Of a DNA stretch of 64,000 bases, positions 1 through 11,848 are shown piece after piece. Both the position numbers and the translations under genes were made by a program. Source of the stretch: Cyrtodaria siliqua. Taxonomy: Eukaryota > Mollusca > Bivalvia > Adapedonta > Hiatellidae. A model generated the notes under the pieces. The model worked only from the letters and a program-made list of their open reading frames with translations. It searched no databases and was not told the origin of the DNA. Each line of letters starts with the position of its first letter. Positions within the stretch are counted from its first letter, which is position 1. The stretch is taken from contig JAWPHD010010252.1 in assembly GCA_037043455.1 (NCBI GenBank), positions 1 through 64,000 on the forward strand, in the 5' to 3' direction.

Positions 1-573
1 TTTATTACATCTCTGTTTTTTATATATGGTGTTTAAAGTAAGCTTTTTGGATTCATAAGATTTGAAAATAAAAAGTCAAACGTTATGCTGAAACTCTATG
101 TTTGAGCGGCCGAGGATATGCCGAAGAGAAACTATAATCTACCGCCATATACTGAGAAAGTCAAATTCTTTATTTACTAAAAATATAGTAAGAACATATA
201 TTTTTTTTTAATCTAACCGTTCCTAAGTTTAATCCGGACAAAATGAGTGCAACTAAACTGATTTTTCATTTCCATCGTTTCTCTCTCTGGATTCTTGTAA
301 CTTGCTGAGACATTGACCAGAGGTAAGGAACGACAACTGTGGGTAGAGGTTTAGTTATAGTTTTTAACCACTGAGTTCAATTTAGCTGTGCATGCTATAT
401 GATGCACGGGTACTCATGACATTGACTTAAACATTTGGGATGAACTTATAACAATTAAATTATCGAACTATTTTTTCCATCTCTGTTAAAGTTTTTAAAA
501 CGGGCAGAGTATTAACTTGTGTAATGAATGAACTATTGTCACGTCACGTGTTTCGCACTACTTTTGTTTACAG
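1..573. other. AT-rich flank, probably intron of CAP gene A
   Basis: I find no coding exon here. The stretch ends in a splice acceptor (gtttacag) directly before the exon at 574, so at least its right part should be intron of the CAP gene whose first exons lie upstream of the window. Confidence 0.4.
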
Positions 574-698
574 ATGTGTGGGGGGAAGACGAAGAAGGAT
601 AGGCTGTGCCATTAGCAAGTGTTGCAACTATGCAGATGGACTCGGGTGCCTCTATACAAAATGCGAATCTACTTCGTCTGCATTCCTAATGATCCACC
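574..698 (+). pseudogene. CAP gene A internal exon with two frameshifts
   Basis: The exon follows a gtttacag acceptor and ends at CCACC|gtaag. From the first base the frame reads MCGGKTKK, matching the M-x-W-G-K-T block after the CAP HYTQ motif but with Gly in place of Trp. An extra base near 598 then shifts to the frame reading IGCAISKC (from 599), and a missing base before 661 restores the first frame, which reads RIYFVCIPNDPP into the donor. Read straight through, the first frame stops at TAG after about 14 codons. Total length is 125 bases, 41 codons plus two, so phase is preserved overall; the homologous exon of gene B is 119 bases, also ending in phase 2. Confidence 0.65.
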
Positions 699-719
699 GT
701 AAGAATATCAGTTATATAT

Positions 720-1140
720 AGTATATTACTCCTCAAAGAATAATTTAAGGACCACACCAAAATAGAACAGTAATAATTATTTTAATGTTTAATATTATGA
801 ATTTCATATTTATATTAAAAAAGTTGAATTATGTTTGCATGTAATTAACAATTGCAACAAATATAACTAAACTTAAAAATTGCAAAAGGTAGAAAGTACA
901 TTGTTCAATTGCAGCACTTTAAAAAATGACCAAATTCAAAACAATGGTCCTTATTATTTTTTTTGAGGTATATATTTATTATAACGTGTGTCCAACTCCT
1001 AGGCAACTTCACACACATAAATCATGTTCAATATCGCTGTGTGACTGAACATATAAAACATATTCCGTTGATATCCGAGGCGTTAATTTGTGCCCAGTTA
1101 ATAATCAATCGATCATTGATAGCAACTCGTTTAAAAGGCT
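720..1140. other. AT-rich intron sequence
   Basis: Very AT-rich sequence between the CAP exon and the 25-bp array. I see no exon, RNA gene or clear repeat. Confidence 0.4.
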
Positions 1141-1147
1141 GAAGTCG

Positions 1148-1640
1148 AGTCGTTCTCGGCAGCAGTCAGGATTGTCGTTCTTGGCAGCGGTCACGATTGT
1201 CGTTCTTGGCAGCGGTCACGATTGTCCGTTCTTGCGGCAGCTGGTCAGGGGATTGTCGTTCCGGTAGCGGTCAGGATTGTCGTTCTCAGGCAGCCGGTCA
1301 GGTATTGTCGTTTCTGGCAAGCGGTCAGGATTTGCCGTTCTCGCACGGTCAGGATTGTCGTTCTTGGCAGCGGTTAGGATTGTCGTTCTTGGCAGCGGTC
1401 AGGATTGTCGTTCTACGGCAGCGGTCAGGATTGACGTTCTCGGCAGCGGTCAGGATTGTCGTTCTCGGCAGCGGGTCAGATTGTCGTTCTCGGTAGCGGT
1501 CAGGATTGCCGTATCATCGGTAGCGGTCAGGTATTGTCGTTCTTGGTAGCGGTCAGGATTTTCGTTTTTTGGTATCCCAAGGTCCATCAGAGTCGTTCTC
1601 GGGTAGCGGTCAGGATTGTCGTTCTTGGTATCAGAGAGAT
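1148..1640 (+). repeat. 25-bp tandem array, GC-rich
   Basis: About 18 to 19 head-to-tail units of consensus GGCAGCGGTCAGGATTGTCG plus TTCTT. Units differ by single-base insertions and deletions (gcggcagctggtcagggg, gcgggtcag) as well as substitutions. Every reading frame open across it only translates the repeat, so it is not counted as a gene. It lies inside the predicted intron of CAP gene A. Confidence 0.9.
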
Positions 1641-1699
1641 ATTAGTTCGTAATTATCTCCATATATAAATGTTTCTAGTTCCAAGCCTGACTACTCAAT

Positions 1700-3477
1700 A
1701 TTAAAAACATTATAAAACAAGAAATCCGTGGGATTCACATGTCTCGCCCTAAACGGGGGCCTGGACTTAAAAAATATGAAGGTCAATGATGCTTTAAAAT
1801 GAATAGTTTGTAAACATTTTAGTAAATAAAACAATCGTAGTTTGCCGTTTGCTGAGAGTGACATTTAAGTGCATTTGTTTAAAAACAATAATGCCGCATT
1901 TCTATAAAAACAAGAGGCCCAATGAAGGCCTGTGGATGCTCTACTTGCCTAAACAGCTCTTATATCAAGGTTTGTCGACAAAAAAATACCCCATCAGTAG
2001 TTTTTTTAAAAACATCTGCAAAAACACCAGGATAGGATGGCCTTAGATCGCTCACCTGGTAATCATGGGCAATAAGTCTTCTGTGTCTAGTAGGCAATGG
2101 GCATTTTTTTAATTTGTCCCACTTTCTTCTATGAATGAAATTTCCATAAAAATGGGGGTGGGTTGTGGGGGTGGATGGGGCGAGGTGGGGGGTGGGGGGG
2201 GAGGGGGGAGAGAGGTTTAGTATTAACATCTCGAACAAATATGGTAAACAGATAAGACAACATGATACGAACATAACAAGGATATTAAACAAAGAGAAAT
2301 AGACAATACTTGCATTCTTTCAACGAAAATCAAGGGGCTTTACAACCTGTGCTCGTTAATCAACTATGATCTTAAGTCTGGTTTCTCGAAACTTTGTTCC
2401 AAAACTTACATTGATATATTCTTCGCTTTGCCACAACTAGACAACATACGAGGCTTTCTCGTGCCTAAAGTATCTATGTAGAAAACCAACAAATGACACC
2501 CCGTTAGAGGAGTAGCGCAGACAAGAATGTAAAGTTAAAAATGTACAAAAGTGCTCATCTTATGCCATAAACTCCGTCATAAACTCAGCAAACTGAGAAA
2601 CAAACAGCGCAAAAGGCACAACTAGACATCTTACGATGCTTATCCCCTGCCCAAGGTTTCGTCGAAATCCAACAAGGCGCTCTTAGGAGGAGTAGCGCCG
2701 ACAAGACAATTTAAATAAAAATGCTCAACAGGTGGCCGTAAATTCCATCACAAAATCAACGAAACCGTAAAAAAATGCTGCTAACCACGGCGTTAAACAC
2801 AAAACAAAAACAACAAAAAAAAAAAAAAAAAAAAAAAATATCTCCAAACAAAAATAGATATAAAAAAAAAAAGAAACACCCCACCCCCTCCCCAATTTAA
2901 TAACCAACAACCCAAAAAAAAAAAAACAAAAACAAATGAAAAATGTATTTTATTTATATATCTATTAAAACAAAAATCAAAAAAAAATCAAGAACACACC
3001 CTACATCAAACAACCAAAACCCCCCCCTTAACACATTCTAAAGTTGTAAAATCAAGGATGAAAAATGACACATCCCTGTCTTTATTAAATTAGGCAATAT
3101 AGCATTTTTATACCTACAATCAAGGCCAATATAACTCATGCTGTTATTGGTCCGATCTATACTTTCATTTATAACTCCCAAATCCTTTCAATTGCAATTA
3201 ACAATTCTGTAAATTTTGGTTAAAGATCGGATGTCAAAAATGAAGGCCTTATGGCCAGTAGTGCTACAAAATCATCAGCTCCAAAAAAGTAGGTCACAGT
3301 CATACGATGAAATAAGCCATGACATACCAAAAAAAAGATGCACTACCGAAGAGACAACGAACTATGTCAAGAAATAGAAGCGTTTCCTACAACAGATTAA
3401 GCATACATTAGGTTAAGATATCTAGTGCATAATTCTAGTTCATGAGAAAGTGATGTAAATTGTAACAATTAAAGTCT
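1700..3477. repeat. Degenerate repeats, G-rich run and poly(A)
   Basis: A dispersed-repeat type of sequence starts near 1905 (agaggcccaatgaaggcctg). A run of mostly G lies at 2155-2212 and could form G-quadruplexes on the plus strand. Two diverged units of about 190 bases follow at roughly 2330-2710; both contain an acaactagac block and end in gaggagtagcgc-gacaag. A poly(A)-rich segment lies at 2810-2935. No exon is recognisable. Confidence 0.5.
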
Positions 3478-4140
3478 ATCTGCCCTTTGCTTGGATGGTG
3501 AAGGTCACATCCTACATTTGCTTTGTCACGTTACAATGTACCACTCAAGATACAACTATAAGCAAAGTTTGAAAGGTCTTAAAAGTGCATACAGTATGTT
3601 GTGAAAAAAGTGACCTAAACGCCCCAAAGTTGAAGGTAAAAAATTGTAAAGGTTATTTCGCCCTTGCTTGTAGGGTGAAGGTCACTTCCACATTTGCTTT
3701 GTCACGTTGCGATGTACCACTCAAGATACAACTATAAGCACAGTTTGAAAGGTTTTAGTGCATACAGTTTGTGAAAAAGTGACCTAAACGCAAAAGTTGA
3801 AACCTAAAAATTATTAAGTTATCTCTGCCCTTTGTTTGGAGGGTTCAAGGGGTCAAGGTCACTTCCACATTTGCTTTGTCACGTTGCAATGTACCACTCA
3901 AGATACAACTATAAGCAAAGTTTGAAAGGTCTTAAAGTGCATACAGTTTGTGAAAAAGTGACGCCCAAAGTTGAAGGTAAAGATTATTAAGTCATCTGCC
4001 CTTTGCTTGGAGGGTCCAAGGTCACTTCCACATTTGCTTTGTCACGTTGCCATGTACCACCCAAGATACAACTATAAGCAACGTTTGAAAGGTCTAGTGC
4101 ATACAGTTTGTGAGAAAATGACCTAAACGCAAAACTTGAA
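3478..4140 (+). repeat. ~175-bp tandem array, about four units
   Basis: Units begin near 3478, 3656, 3820 and 3997 with a ctgccctttgcttggagggt-like segment, continue through cacatttgctttgtcacgtt and gataca-actataagc, and end in gtgaaaaagtgacctaaacgc. The last unit ends about 330 bases before the terminal exon of CAP gene A. Minus-strand open frames here are by-products of the repeat. Confidence 0.85.
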
Positions 4141-4473
4141 TGTTGCCGCCGCCGCCGGGAAAAGCAACACCTGTGTCTCTCTTTTTTTCTTTTCGAAAAG
4201 GCGAGGACAAAAAGGGCCAAATTAGACATTATTATGTTGAAAGCAACGATAAACCAGCGACCATTCTATACTATTTAACCAAACTGCTTTTTGTGGCAAA
4301 GTATTCAAGGAAAATGCGATGGGCGTAAACAGAAAGATGCGCCAACCAGGTTTCGCATTAATATATCAACAGTTGCTTATAAACATAATATGCATCAATT
4401 ATACATATAAACAGATTTCTCACTAGAGAATGGTGTGCCATTTATTAACAATTATTATCGTCTATACTTTCAG

Positions 4474-4666
4474 TGGTAACTTTGTCGGGCGTTATCCGTA
4501 CACAATCCGGCCGAGAGTTGCACCATGTGCAGCCCCAGGTGACACGTGCAATGGTGGGTTATGCTCTACGCCAGCCAGACCCAATCCATCAGCGGTGTAC
4601 TCGAGGTCTTCACAACCGTCACATGCTGCACGTATATCGCAGGCGTTGTTTGGATGGAAACAGTAG
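4474..4666 (+). CDS. CAP gene A terminal exon
   Basis: An intact terminal exon after a tctatactttcag acceptor. The first base completes a split Pro codon from the donor at 698, then GNFVGRYPYTIRPRV follows: the G-N-[YF]-x-G-x-[YF]-P-[YF] element that closes the CAP domain. A short cysteine-containing tail (PCAAPGDTCNGGLC) and a basic, serine-rich C-terminus (ending LFGWKQ) lead to a TAG stop at 4664-4666. It contributes 63 residues. The three cysteines of the tail parallel the C-x2-C and C-x4-C pattern of gene B exon 4. A longer ORF in another frame (4473-4772) is a shadow. Confidence 0.85.
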
Positions 4667-4945
4667 AAAGGAAATCACCACCACGATGAAACCAAGAATT
4701 GACGATTTAAAGCCATATATATGTACACACGCTGTTACTAAGGCATATACCGAAATTGTTATTGAAACATAACTAACTTGAAGTTTCAGATTATATGACC
4801 CTGTCCTATTTATACATAAGCTACTTCTGGTATCGATAAGCTGTGTTCTAGTGTTTAATTAACGTTATATAGAGCATCTCGCAGACCCAATGCCTGTGGA
4901 TAAAATAAGAGCATAGCATCATATCAATTTTATCAAACGAGGTTT

Positions 4946-4951
4946 AATAAA
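4946..4951 (+). terminator. Candidate poly(A) signal of CAP gene A
   Basis: A canonical AATAAA lies 280 bases after the stop codon, the first such hexamer seen downstream. It fits a short 3' untranslated region ending just before the foldback element. No transcript evidence is available, and AATAAA is frequent by chance in AT-rich DNA. Confidence 0.35.
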
Positions 4952-5044
4952 TTCAATACTAACTAGGCACGACTGTAAGATTAATTTATCACAACTCCAA
5001 AAATACCACATATTATGGAAAGCCCTCGGCTGCCCCTTCTGTTG

Positions 5045-7265
5045 GCCTTTTGCATTTTGTGCAGTACGCTTTGTAAGTCGTTTTGTGCATTTTCTAAGTT
5101 GTTATGTGCATTTTCTAAGTTGTGATGTGGCATTTTCGTAAGTTGTTATGTGCATTTCGTAAGTTGTTGTGTGCATTTTTCTAAGTTGTCCTGTGCATTT
5201 TCTAAGTTGTTATGTGCATATTAGTAAGTTGTTATGTGCATTTTATATGTTGTCATGTGCAATTTTCTAAGTTGTCCTGTGCATTTTCTAAGTTGTTATG
5301 TGCATTTTGCAAGTCGTCTCTTGTGCATTTTCTAAGTTGTTATGTGCATTTTCCTAAGTTGTGATTTTCGTAAGTTGTTATGTGCATTTTCTAAGTTTGT
5401 CCTGTGCATTTCGTAAGTCGTTATGTGCATTTTGTAAGTTGTCCTGTGCATTTTGTAAGTTGTTATGTGCATTTTTCTAAGTTGTGATTGTGCATTGTTT
5501 AAAGTTGTGATGTGCATTGTTTAAGTTGTTCTGTGCATATTCTAAAGTTGTTATGTGCATTTTCTAAGTTGTTATGTGCTTTTCGTAAGTTGTTATGTGC
5601 ATATTCTAAGTTGTTCCTTGTGCATTTTCTAAGTTGTTATGTGCATTTTCTAAGTTGTTATGTGCGTTTCGTAAGTTGTTATGGTACATTTAGTAAGTTG
5701 TTATGTGCATTTCGTAAGTTGTCTTTGTGCAAAACTACAGAATCGTCGTTAAGTAGACTTTTATAATCGGAATAGGTTCTGAAATGAAACACTCGGTAGA
5801 AATGGCGGGTCCAGGAGCGAACGCTATGCTCTGCATACTTTAACAAAATTGGTTTAGGGAAATTATACAATAAATTCTTAGAACAGAAAATTGATTTCAA
5901 AATGTGTAAGGGATTGTCTGACGTGGAGTTAATAAATCTTGGTCTGAAAACAATAGATCACAATAGGCAGTATCAGGAGGTGTGGTAAAGGTGGCCGTCG
6001 GGTACGGAAGATGAGGGGAAGGGACCCGGGATACAAGGGTAGGCGGTTCGGAAGACAAGAGGACGGGATTCGGGAGAGAAAGGGGCGTGAGGTTTTTAAA
6101 ATAGCAAGTTTGTAAAAAAATAAAATGAATTATCATAGTATTGAGAGTCGTTTTGGGGTTAAAAACAGTCTATATCCTATCCAAAATCCCATAATTGAAC
6201 ATTATCTTGTCTGCCGTACAACATTCTGTCTCCACGATAGATACGTTTATTAGATTTTGTCCCCTTGTTTATCAGTACTCTGAGAGAGAAGAGAGAAAAG
6301 GGGGCGGAGAAGGGAGATAAGGGAGGGAGAAAGGGATAAATGGGGGAGGGAGGAGGAAGACGACCTCACGTAGCCCCTACCCATTGAACTAACAAATAAT
6401 AAAAATAATAAATTGAAAAATATATTTAAATAAAAGTAATATTAACGTGCTATTTTGTTGAAAACAAACCATATTTTAAGTTTTCCTGAAAAAAGTCCCA
6501 GAGTATTTAAAATATGTTTTTTTTTCAACAAATAACACGTGAAGTCCAGACTCTATTGAACCTATACCTTTAGGACGTCCTATTGGTTAAAAAGGAGGAG
6601 GGCTATAAACCTTAGGACTACACACACAAAGACAAACAAATTAACACGTTATTTTTTTTTATTTTTTTATTTTTTTTCAGACCAAGTATTTATTAACTCC
6701 ACGTCAGACAATCTCTTAAACATTTTGAAATCAGTTTTATGTTCTACTAAGAATTTATTGTATATATGTACCTAGCCCAATTTTCTTTTATCTAGGCAAG
6801 CAGCTAGCGTCCAGCTCGTCGCTCTGGAGCCGCCGCCAATTTCTAACCGGTGTTTTCCTTCAAAAACTTATTCACGATAAAAAGTCTAACTTAAACGGAC
6901 GACCTTGTAGTTTGCACAAGACAACTTAACGAAATGTACAATAACAACTTATGAAATTGCAACATGACAACTATAGAAAACGCACAATAACAACTTAGAA
7001 AAATGCACAAAACAACTTAAGAAAATGCACAAGACAACTTAGAATATGCACATAACAACCTACGAAATGCACATAACAACTTACGAAATGCACATAACAA
7101 CTTAGAAAAATGCACAAGACAACTTTAGAATATGCACATAACAACCTACGAAATGCACATAACAACTTACTAAATGTACATAACAACTTTTGAAACGCAC
7201 ATAACAACTTAGAAAACTGCACAAGACAACTTAGAAAATGCACACTAGACAACCTACCGAAACCG
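5045..7265. mobile_element. Foldback-type element with tandem-repeat arms
   Basis: A long inverted repeat about 2.2 kb across. The left arm (about 5045-5960) is an array of ~20-bp units (gtgcattttctaagttgtta) followed by a unique segment; the right arm (about 6670-7265) is the reverse complement of both. The unique parts pair well: 5910-5950 (attgtctgacgtggagttaa) is complementary to 6680-6725, and 5735-5815 to 6815-6895. The centre (5960-6670) is non-coding with purine-rich and T-rich runs. Tandem repeats inside long inverted arms around a variable middle is the structure of foldback (FB) elements. No transposase is visible and the ends are blurred, so the limits are approximate. Confidence 0.75.
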
Positions 7266-7344
7266 CACAACTTCGGAAATAGACCGATATATTAGCGCAT
7301 GCGATCATTCACCTTGAAACAAAGGCAGTGTACTCACTCATATC

Positions 7345-7735
7345 TTTTAGTGCATGTTAGGTACTAATATAATGAGGGTTTGATATTTGTTTGTGTAAAG
7401 GCAGAATACACCATGTGCTGCTGGGTTAGAAACAGTACTTCCGCCATCCGTAAGAATCTCATCATTGACAAGTCGACGCTCCAGTGGGTATTCAAACCTG
7501 CAGCCGGTGAGAGTCGAGAACATTTTTAGTGCATGTTAGGCCATACATGACGGTCGATATGTTTGAGGAAGAGGCAGAATACAAAATTGTTTCTTGGGTA
7601 GAAACATTCGTAAGAATCTCCCTTGACAAGTCGAGTTCCCAGTGGGTTTCGAACCGGCAGCGGTTGAGAGGCGGGAACGTTTTAGACGCAGCCGTTCTTT
7701 ACTGTCCTGGCCACGGATGCGCTTATTAGAAAAGA
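7345..7735 (-). mobile_element. tRNA-derived SINE, two tandem partial copies
   Basis: Two partial copies of one unit lie at about 7345-7530 and 7530-7735; both begin tttagtgcatgttagg and contain cagaatac, then tgacaagtcga and gtgggt-ttc-aac. Reverse-complemented, the right end of the second copy is tRNA-like, with a B-box-type GGTTCGAAACCC segment. A better-preserved relative lies at 55720-56035. Both copies are decayed. Confidence 0.5.
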
Positions 7736-7739
7736 AACT

Positions 7740-9935
7740 GTAACAGAGCTGTAGATAATTTTTGACTGCAATGAGTTTTACTTATCAGATTGAAAATAAA
7801 ATGAGTAATTGGAACTCGTTCTCTAGCTTTAAAAAGTTCATGCTTTCAAAATGGGATGTGAATTAATACCTTTTATACAAGAAACACTACTCTGATTATA
7901 TGGAAGTTAAAGTAAAAACAAAAGAAACAATGTATGACCTGAATAATCAACACATGCTTGAACAATTTCACATCATGAAATAAGGAATAAACTGTCCCAC
8001 AGAACAAAACATATGATAATAATTTTGAGTTTTTGTAGTATGTTGATGAGTAATGATACACACAATTATAAAAACTGATTTGTTTTGTAAAAAAGTATGA
8101 GTAAACATACTCAAAAACTCAGCTTATCTACAGCTCTGTCCAGGTAAGGTAATAATATATACCCGTATCTCTAGTTCACATACATCAAGAAGAACATTAA
8201 GATGAAGTGTCCGTATTGGTTCATGCAGATACCTTCGCTCCGGATATGCAGATACATATTGCTGTGTTTCAAATTGTTTACATCAGAGCTCCCGTTAACC
8301 CAACAGTTATGAATGGAATACAATAATTTTCGCTGTTAGCCACGTTACGTTTTTCTATGTTGTACAAGTGTCCTTACATACTGAGATTACGGTTATATCC
8401 CGGTTAACACTTCGTTTGACATATTAGTATTCTACAAATGTATGTTAGAATGTGTATCACAGCGAAGATGCACTACTATAGCAGACCGTTCGGACCATGA
8501 CCCGGAAATGTCACACACAATTTCACTGCACTATGCACATTGCAAATGTCCCTGCTAGTTCCGAATAAACGCTACTCCTTAAATAATAGCAGCAGCACCA
8601 AACGACATGATCTAACTATGCATTACACCATGCAATGACAACTGATACATGTTACACGGGCCAAACTGCGACATTTATTGCATTTTGCACGAGTTGCACG
8701 ACGCCAGTGTCTGACACATTAAACCTTTACAAATCGAACCATATTCCTAGAAAAAACAAGAAATACGATCGCCTGCGTCAATCCCAAAGTTGTGTAACTA
8801 TATGAATTAAATTAATAATTAGTGCCACAATTAGTGACTACATTGATTGTAATTGTTCATATTGTTGCGGCTAATTGACACATGTGAGCATGCTGTTAAC
8901 AACAAGATAGATCTATAAGTTGAGGTCAACATGTAAAGTGATCTGCCATTAACATATTAATGGAAAGGCCATGGCAATTGCAAAGTATGTTTTATGCGAA
9001 ATATAATATTTGCGCAGCAAACCAAAACATATTAGAGTCGTTATACCATTTTTAATTTAAATCAAAGGTTCAATACTTTAAACATATTATGGACGCATGT
9101 AGCTAAACGGCTTATATTAGCTTGGCACATTCTGTATTCATGCATATTTGTGTTCAATGGTGAAATATTATTAAATTATTTTAAATTAAATTCTAGTTCA
9201 TTCATTTAAAGCCATGTATGTTCTGCCTGTCTGTATATATACATATATATTCCTATGGTGGCTTGTTTGAAAAGACACTATTTTATTTATCTATAACTTT
9301 TTTATGAAAGATCTCACATGTATACGTGTTCCAGAGTGTGTATTTGGTCACTCCATGATTTCATCTTTTGTATAATTTTAAAAATGCAAAGAACATGTTT
9401 AACATATAGTTATCTATAACTGATCTGCTAGTGTAAACTTCCACGTTGCTTTTTGTAATCATATATGAGTTAGCTACTAGAATAGAAAATATATTTCCGG
9501 TAACATTCACAGCTATAAAATAATGTCGTGAATTAAATTTGCCACAATGCTCGTTTTTCCGAAGATAAAAACAAACGGCACATACACATTCAAATTGTTT
9601 TGTTTGTTTTTAAGATATATCCCAGTCAAATGCGCAAACAGTTCGAGCAGAACATTTTCCCCTATAGAGCAGTTCACGTGACCGCCATATGAACAAGTTC
9701 ATTATCAAAAGTCCAGTAGGCAGATATACATTTTATAACACATATGACTGACCGTCAAAATATACAATATTCACAACTAATATATTTTACAAGTGCACTA
9801 TATCATTATTTGCTATGATAACATTATATATATATTTTGTTAATAATAATTCCTTTCATAATCGTGGAGAAGGCGTTTAGCCATTACAATTGAACACAAT
9901 ATACAGATTAGATTTGATTAATTTAAACACGTATT
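7740..9935. other. Gene-poor AT-rich stretch
   Basis: I see no exon, RNA gene or long repeat. Open frames are short and have no recognisable protein content. Confidence 0.5.
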
Positions 9936-9937
9936 TA

Positions 9938-11475
9938 CTACCAACAGACAAGTTTGTGAATTAAATCAATTATTTGCAAACAAACATTCATGTCGTTTAT
10001 TAAAAGAGTTGTAAACAAAAATAGCCACGTTTCTAATTTCTTTTTACATTCTGAGTTAATTAACAAAATAAGTTCCTGCATATTTGGCCTATTCCAATAG
10101 TTTTTTTTGATATATTGTTTTCTAAACTCCGAGTATATACGACATTCTAACATAAAATGAAACTCGGCTTCTAGGATATTACACAATTTACATTTTCTCT
10201 CATTTACCGGAATTCTATTATGTTTCTGCCAACGTCCTTCTTTTATTTCTAGTCTGTGCGAGAATACTCTTAATTTTGTCATGTCAATTCTAAATTTGAT
10301 ATATTACAAAATATTAAGATAAGGTTGAAACTTGAAAACACATATACAGTTATAAAAGCGTGCTCTGCTTGAATCAGCTAGTCTACTATTCCACGTTTGA
10401 ATAAAGTTGTCATTTAATCTCTGTTTAAAAACATACAGAAACAATTTAGGATTACCCACCGTTTGGGCTAACCACTCATCTATAACTTAATGTATAATAT
10501 ATCTCTCATTAAAGATGCCCATTTTTTTTATGTTGGGTTGAGCATTTATATCATTTAACATCAAAACATATATTTGTTTTACATATTTATTTTCATTACT
10601 TTGTAATATTTTAACGCAGTATTTTATGTATTAAAATGACGATGACATAACATAGACTTTCTACCCATTTCTCCATATATAAAATTGTTTTGTGTTGACT
10701 TCTTTACTCCCAATAACCTGTAGAAAGCCCCAAACTTCAGTTCCATAGTTTAAAATGAGTGTAATCAGCTTATCAAACAAATCTAGCCTTTGTTCAACCG
10801 ATAAAACCGTAAATTTGTAAAGACATTTATTCATTTTAAAAATTGTTTTCAAAGCTTGGCCTGCAAGTGTTGCCTGAGCATCAGAAAAAGAACCACAACT
10901 TGTAAATACAATACCTAGATTAGATAACTAAAACCGTTTATTATATCTAATGCATTTTCTTTATAATACAAGATTAGACCTCTCGGTAAAGAACAACATT
11001 TTTTGAATACCATTATCTTTGTTTTTGAACCATTATCAACAAGTTTCCATCTATCACAGTATTCTGAAAGTAAATTTAAGCTATTTTGTAATTATTCACT
11101 ACTATTTGCAAAAAATACAATATCATCAGCATATAATAAAAGAAAAACTTTAAACATATTTACATCAATACATTCAAAGCCATTATTCATAAATGTTTCT
11201 TCAATATCATTCAAAAACATTGAGAATAAGAAAGGAGACAAACATTCACCTTGTCTAACCCCTGGCATACAACTATACTCTTCACTCAACAAATTACAAT
11301 AATTAACTCTTGATTTCACAGACTGGTACATACAATGAATAATATTAAACATTTTACCCCGTATTCCTAGTTTAATCATTTTAAACCATTTTTTTCTCGA
11401 ACTACATAATCAAAAGCTTTTGTAAAATCAACAAACGCACAATACAGTTTTTTACCTGTATTTATAAAATAGAGA
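9938..11475 (-). mobile_element. Non-LTR (LINE-type) retrotransposon relic, 5' truncated
   Basis: On the minus strand, reading from about 11465 downwards, the translation gives an RT block (LYCAFVDFTKAFDYV), a frameshift, then GVRQGECLSPFLFSMFLNDI and the catalytic LLLYADDIVFFAN. These are the A, B and C motifs of a non-LTR reverse transcriptase. A premature TAA follows directly after FANSSE, and the frame then continues into LSEYCDRWKL. Further down are LILNYGTEVWGF (10700s) and the C-terminal CCHC-like segment RKCKLCNILEAEFHFMLEC (10140-10200). The last open frame ends at 9938. The N-terminal endonuclease is missing. Several frame breaks make it non-functional. Confidence 0.85.
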
Positions 11476-11687
11476 TTAATCCATGCAAGACAGATTGATC
11501 CATGCAAGACAATAGGTGTTTACATGCATAGCCGCAGTAAAGACTTACCTCTTTTTGAATATGGGTTAATCGCACAATTTAATGTTTTGTAAACACACAT
11601 TTGCTAAAAATGTAATAAAACGCATTTATTATTAGTAATTCATTATTCTATAGATGTATTTGGAATAATTTATCTGGTATGTTTTCT

Positions 11688-11848
11688 GGCTTGCGGAACG
11701 TCGGTGGTTCTACCCAGATGCCCGCCCGTTCACGAAAAATTCCCCGGAGGGGTCACCTTTCTCTGCCAATGGAAGCTAGCTGGAAAAGTCGCCATATAAT
11801 ATGACCTTAGATGTTGGCGCGACTATAAAATCCAATTCAATTCAATTC
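11688..11848 (+). mobile_element. SINE with (CAATT)n-type tail
   Basis: It shares gcttgcg-aa, ggttctacccagatg, cccgttcacgaaaa and ggaaaagtcgccatat with the element at 17286-17502, and ends in gcgactataaaatc followed by three ccaattcaatt-type tail units. The left end looks truncated relative to the other copy. Confidence 0.75.

Larger units (their letters stand above)
574..4666 (+). pseudogene. CAP/SCP-domain protein gene A, 3' part, frameshifted
   Basis: This is the 3' end of a cysteine-rich secretory (CAP/SCP/PR-1-like) protein gene. Two exons are visible: 574-698 with the IGCAISKC and YFVC signatures, and the terminal exon 4474-4666 starting GNFVGRYPY. They join in phase 2, as in the intact CAP gene at 14968-21383, where the matching exons read VGCALSYC and GNYVGQYPF. 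CAP proteins are usually secreted; their binding partners differ between members and cannot be read from sequence. The exon at 574 needs two compensating frameshifts, so the locus is either a recent pseudogene or carries two base-call errors; the clean terminal exon and splice sites favour error or very recent decay. The signal peptide, first catalytic-type His and Glu residues are not in the window. The intron holds a 25-bp array, other repeats and a ~175-bp array. Confidence 0.72.

Noticed and set aside
1197..1668. Overlapping ORFs rich in SFLAAVRIVVL-type repeats
   Set aside because: They are the 25-bp tandem array read in different frames.
5332..5766. ORFs encoding HITTYKM or LLCAFRK repeats, and the similar ORF at 6995-7270
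   Set aside because: By-products of the ~20-bp repeat arms of the foldback element.
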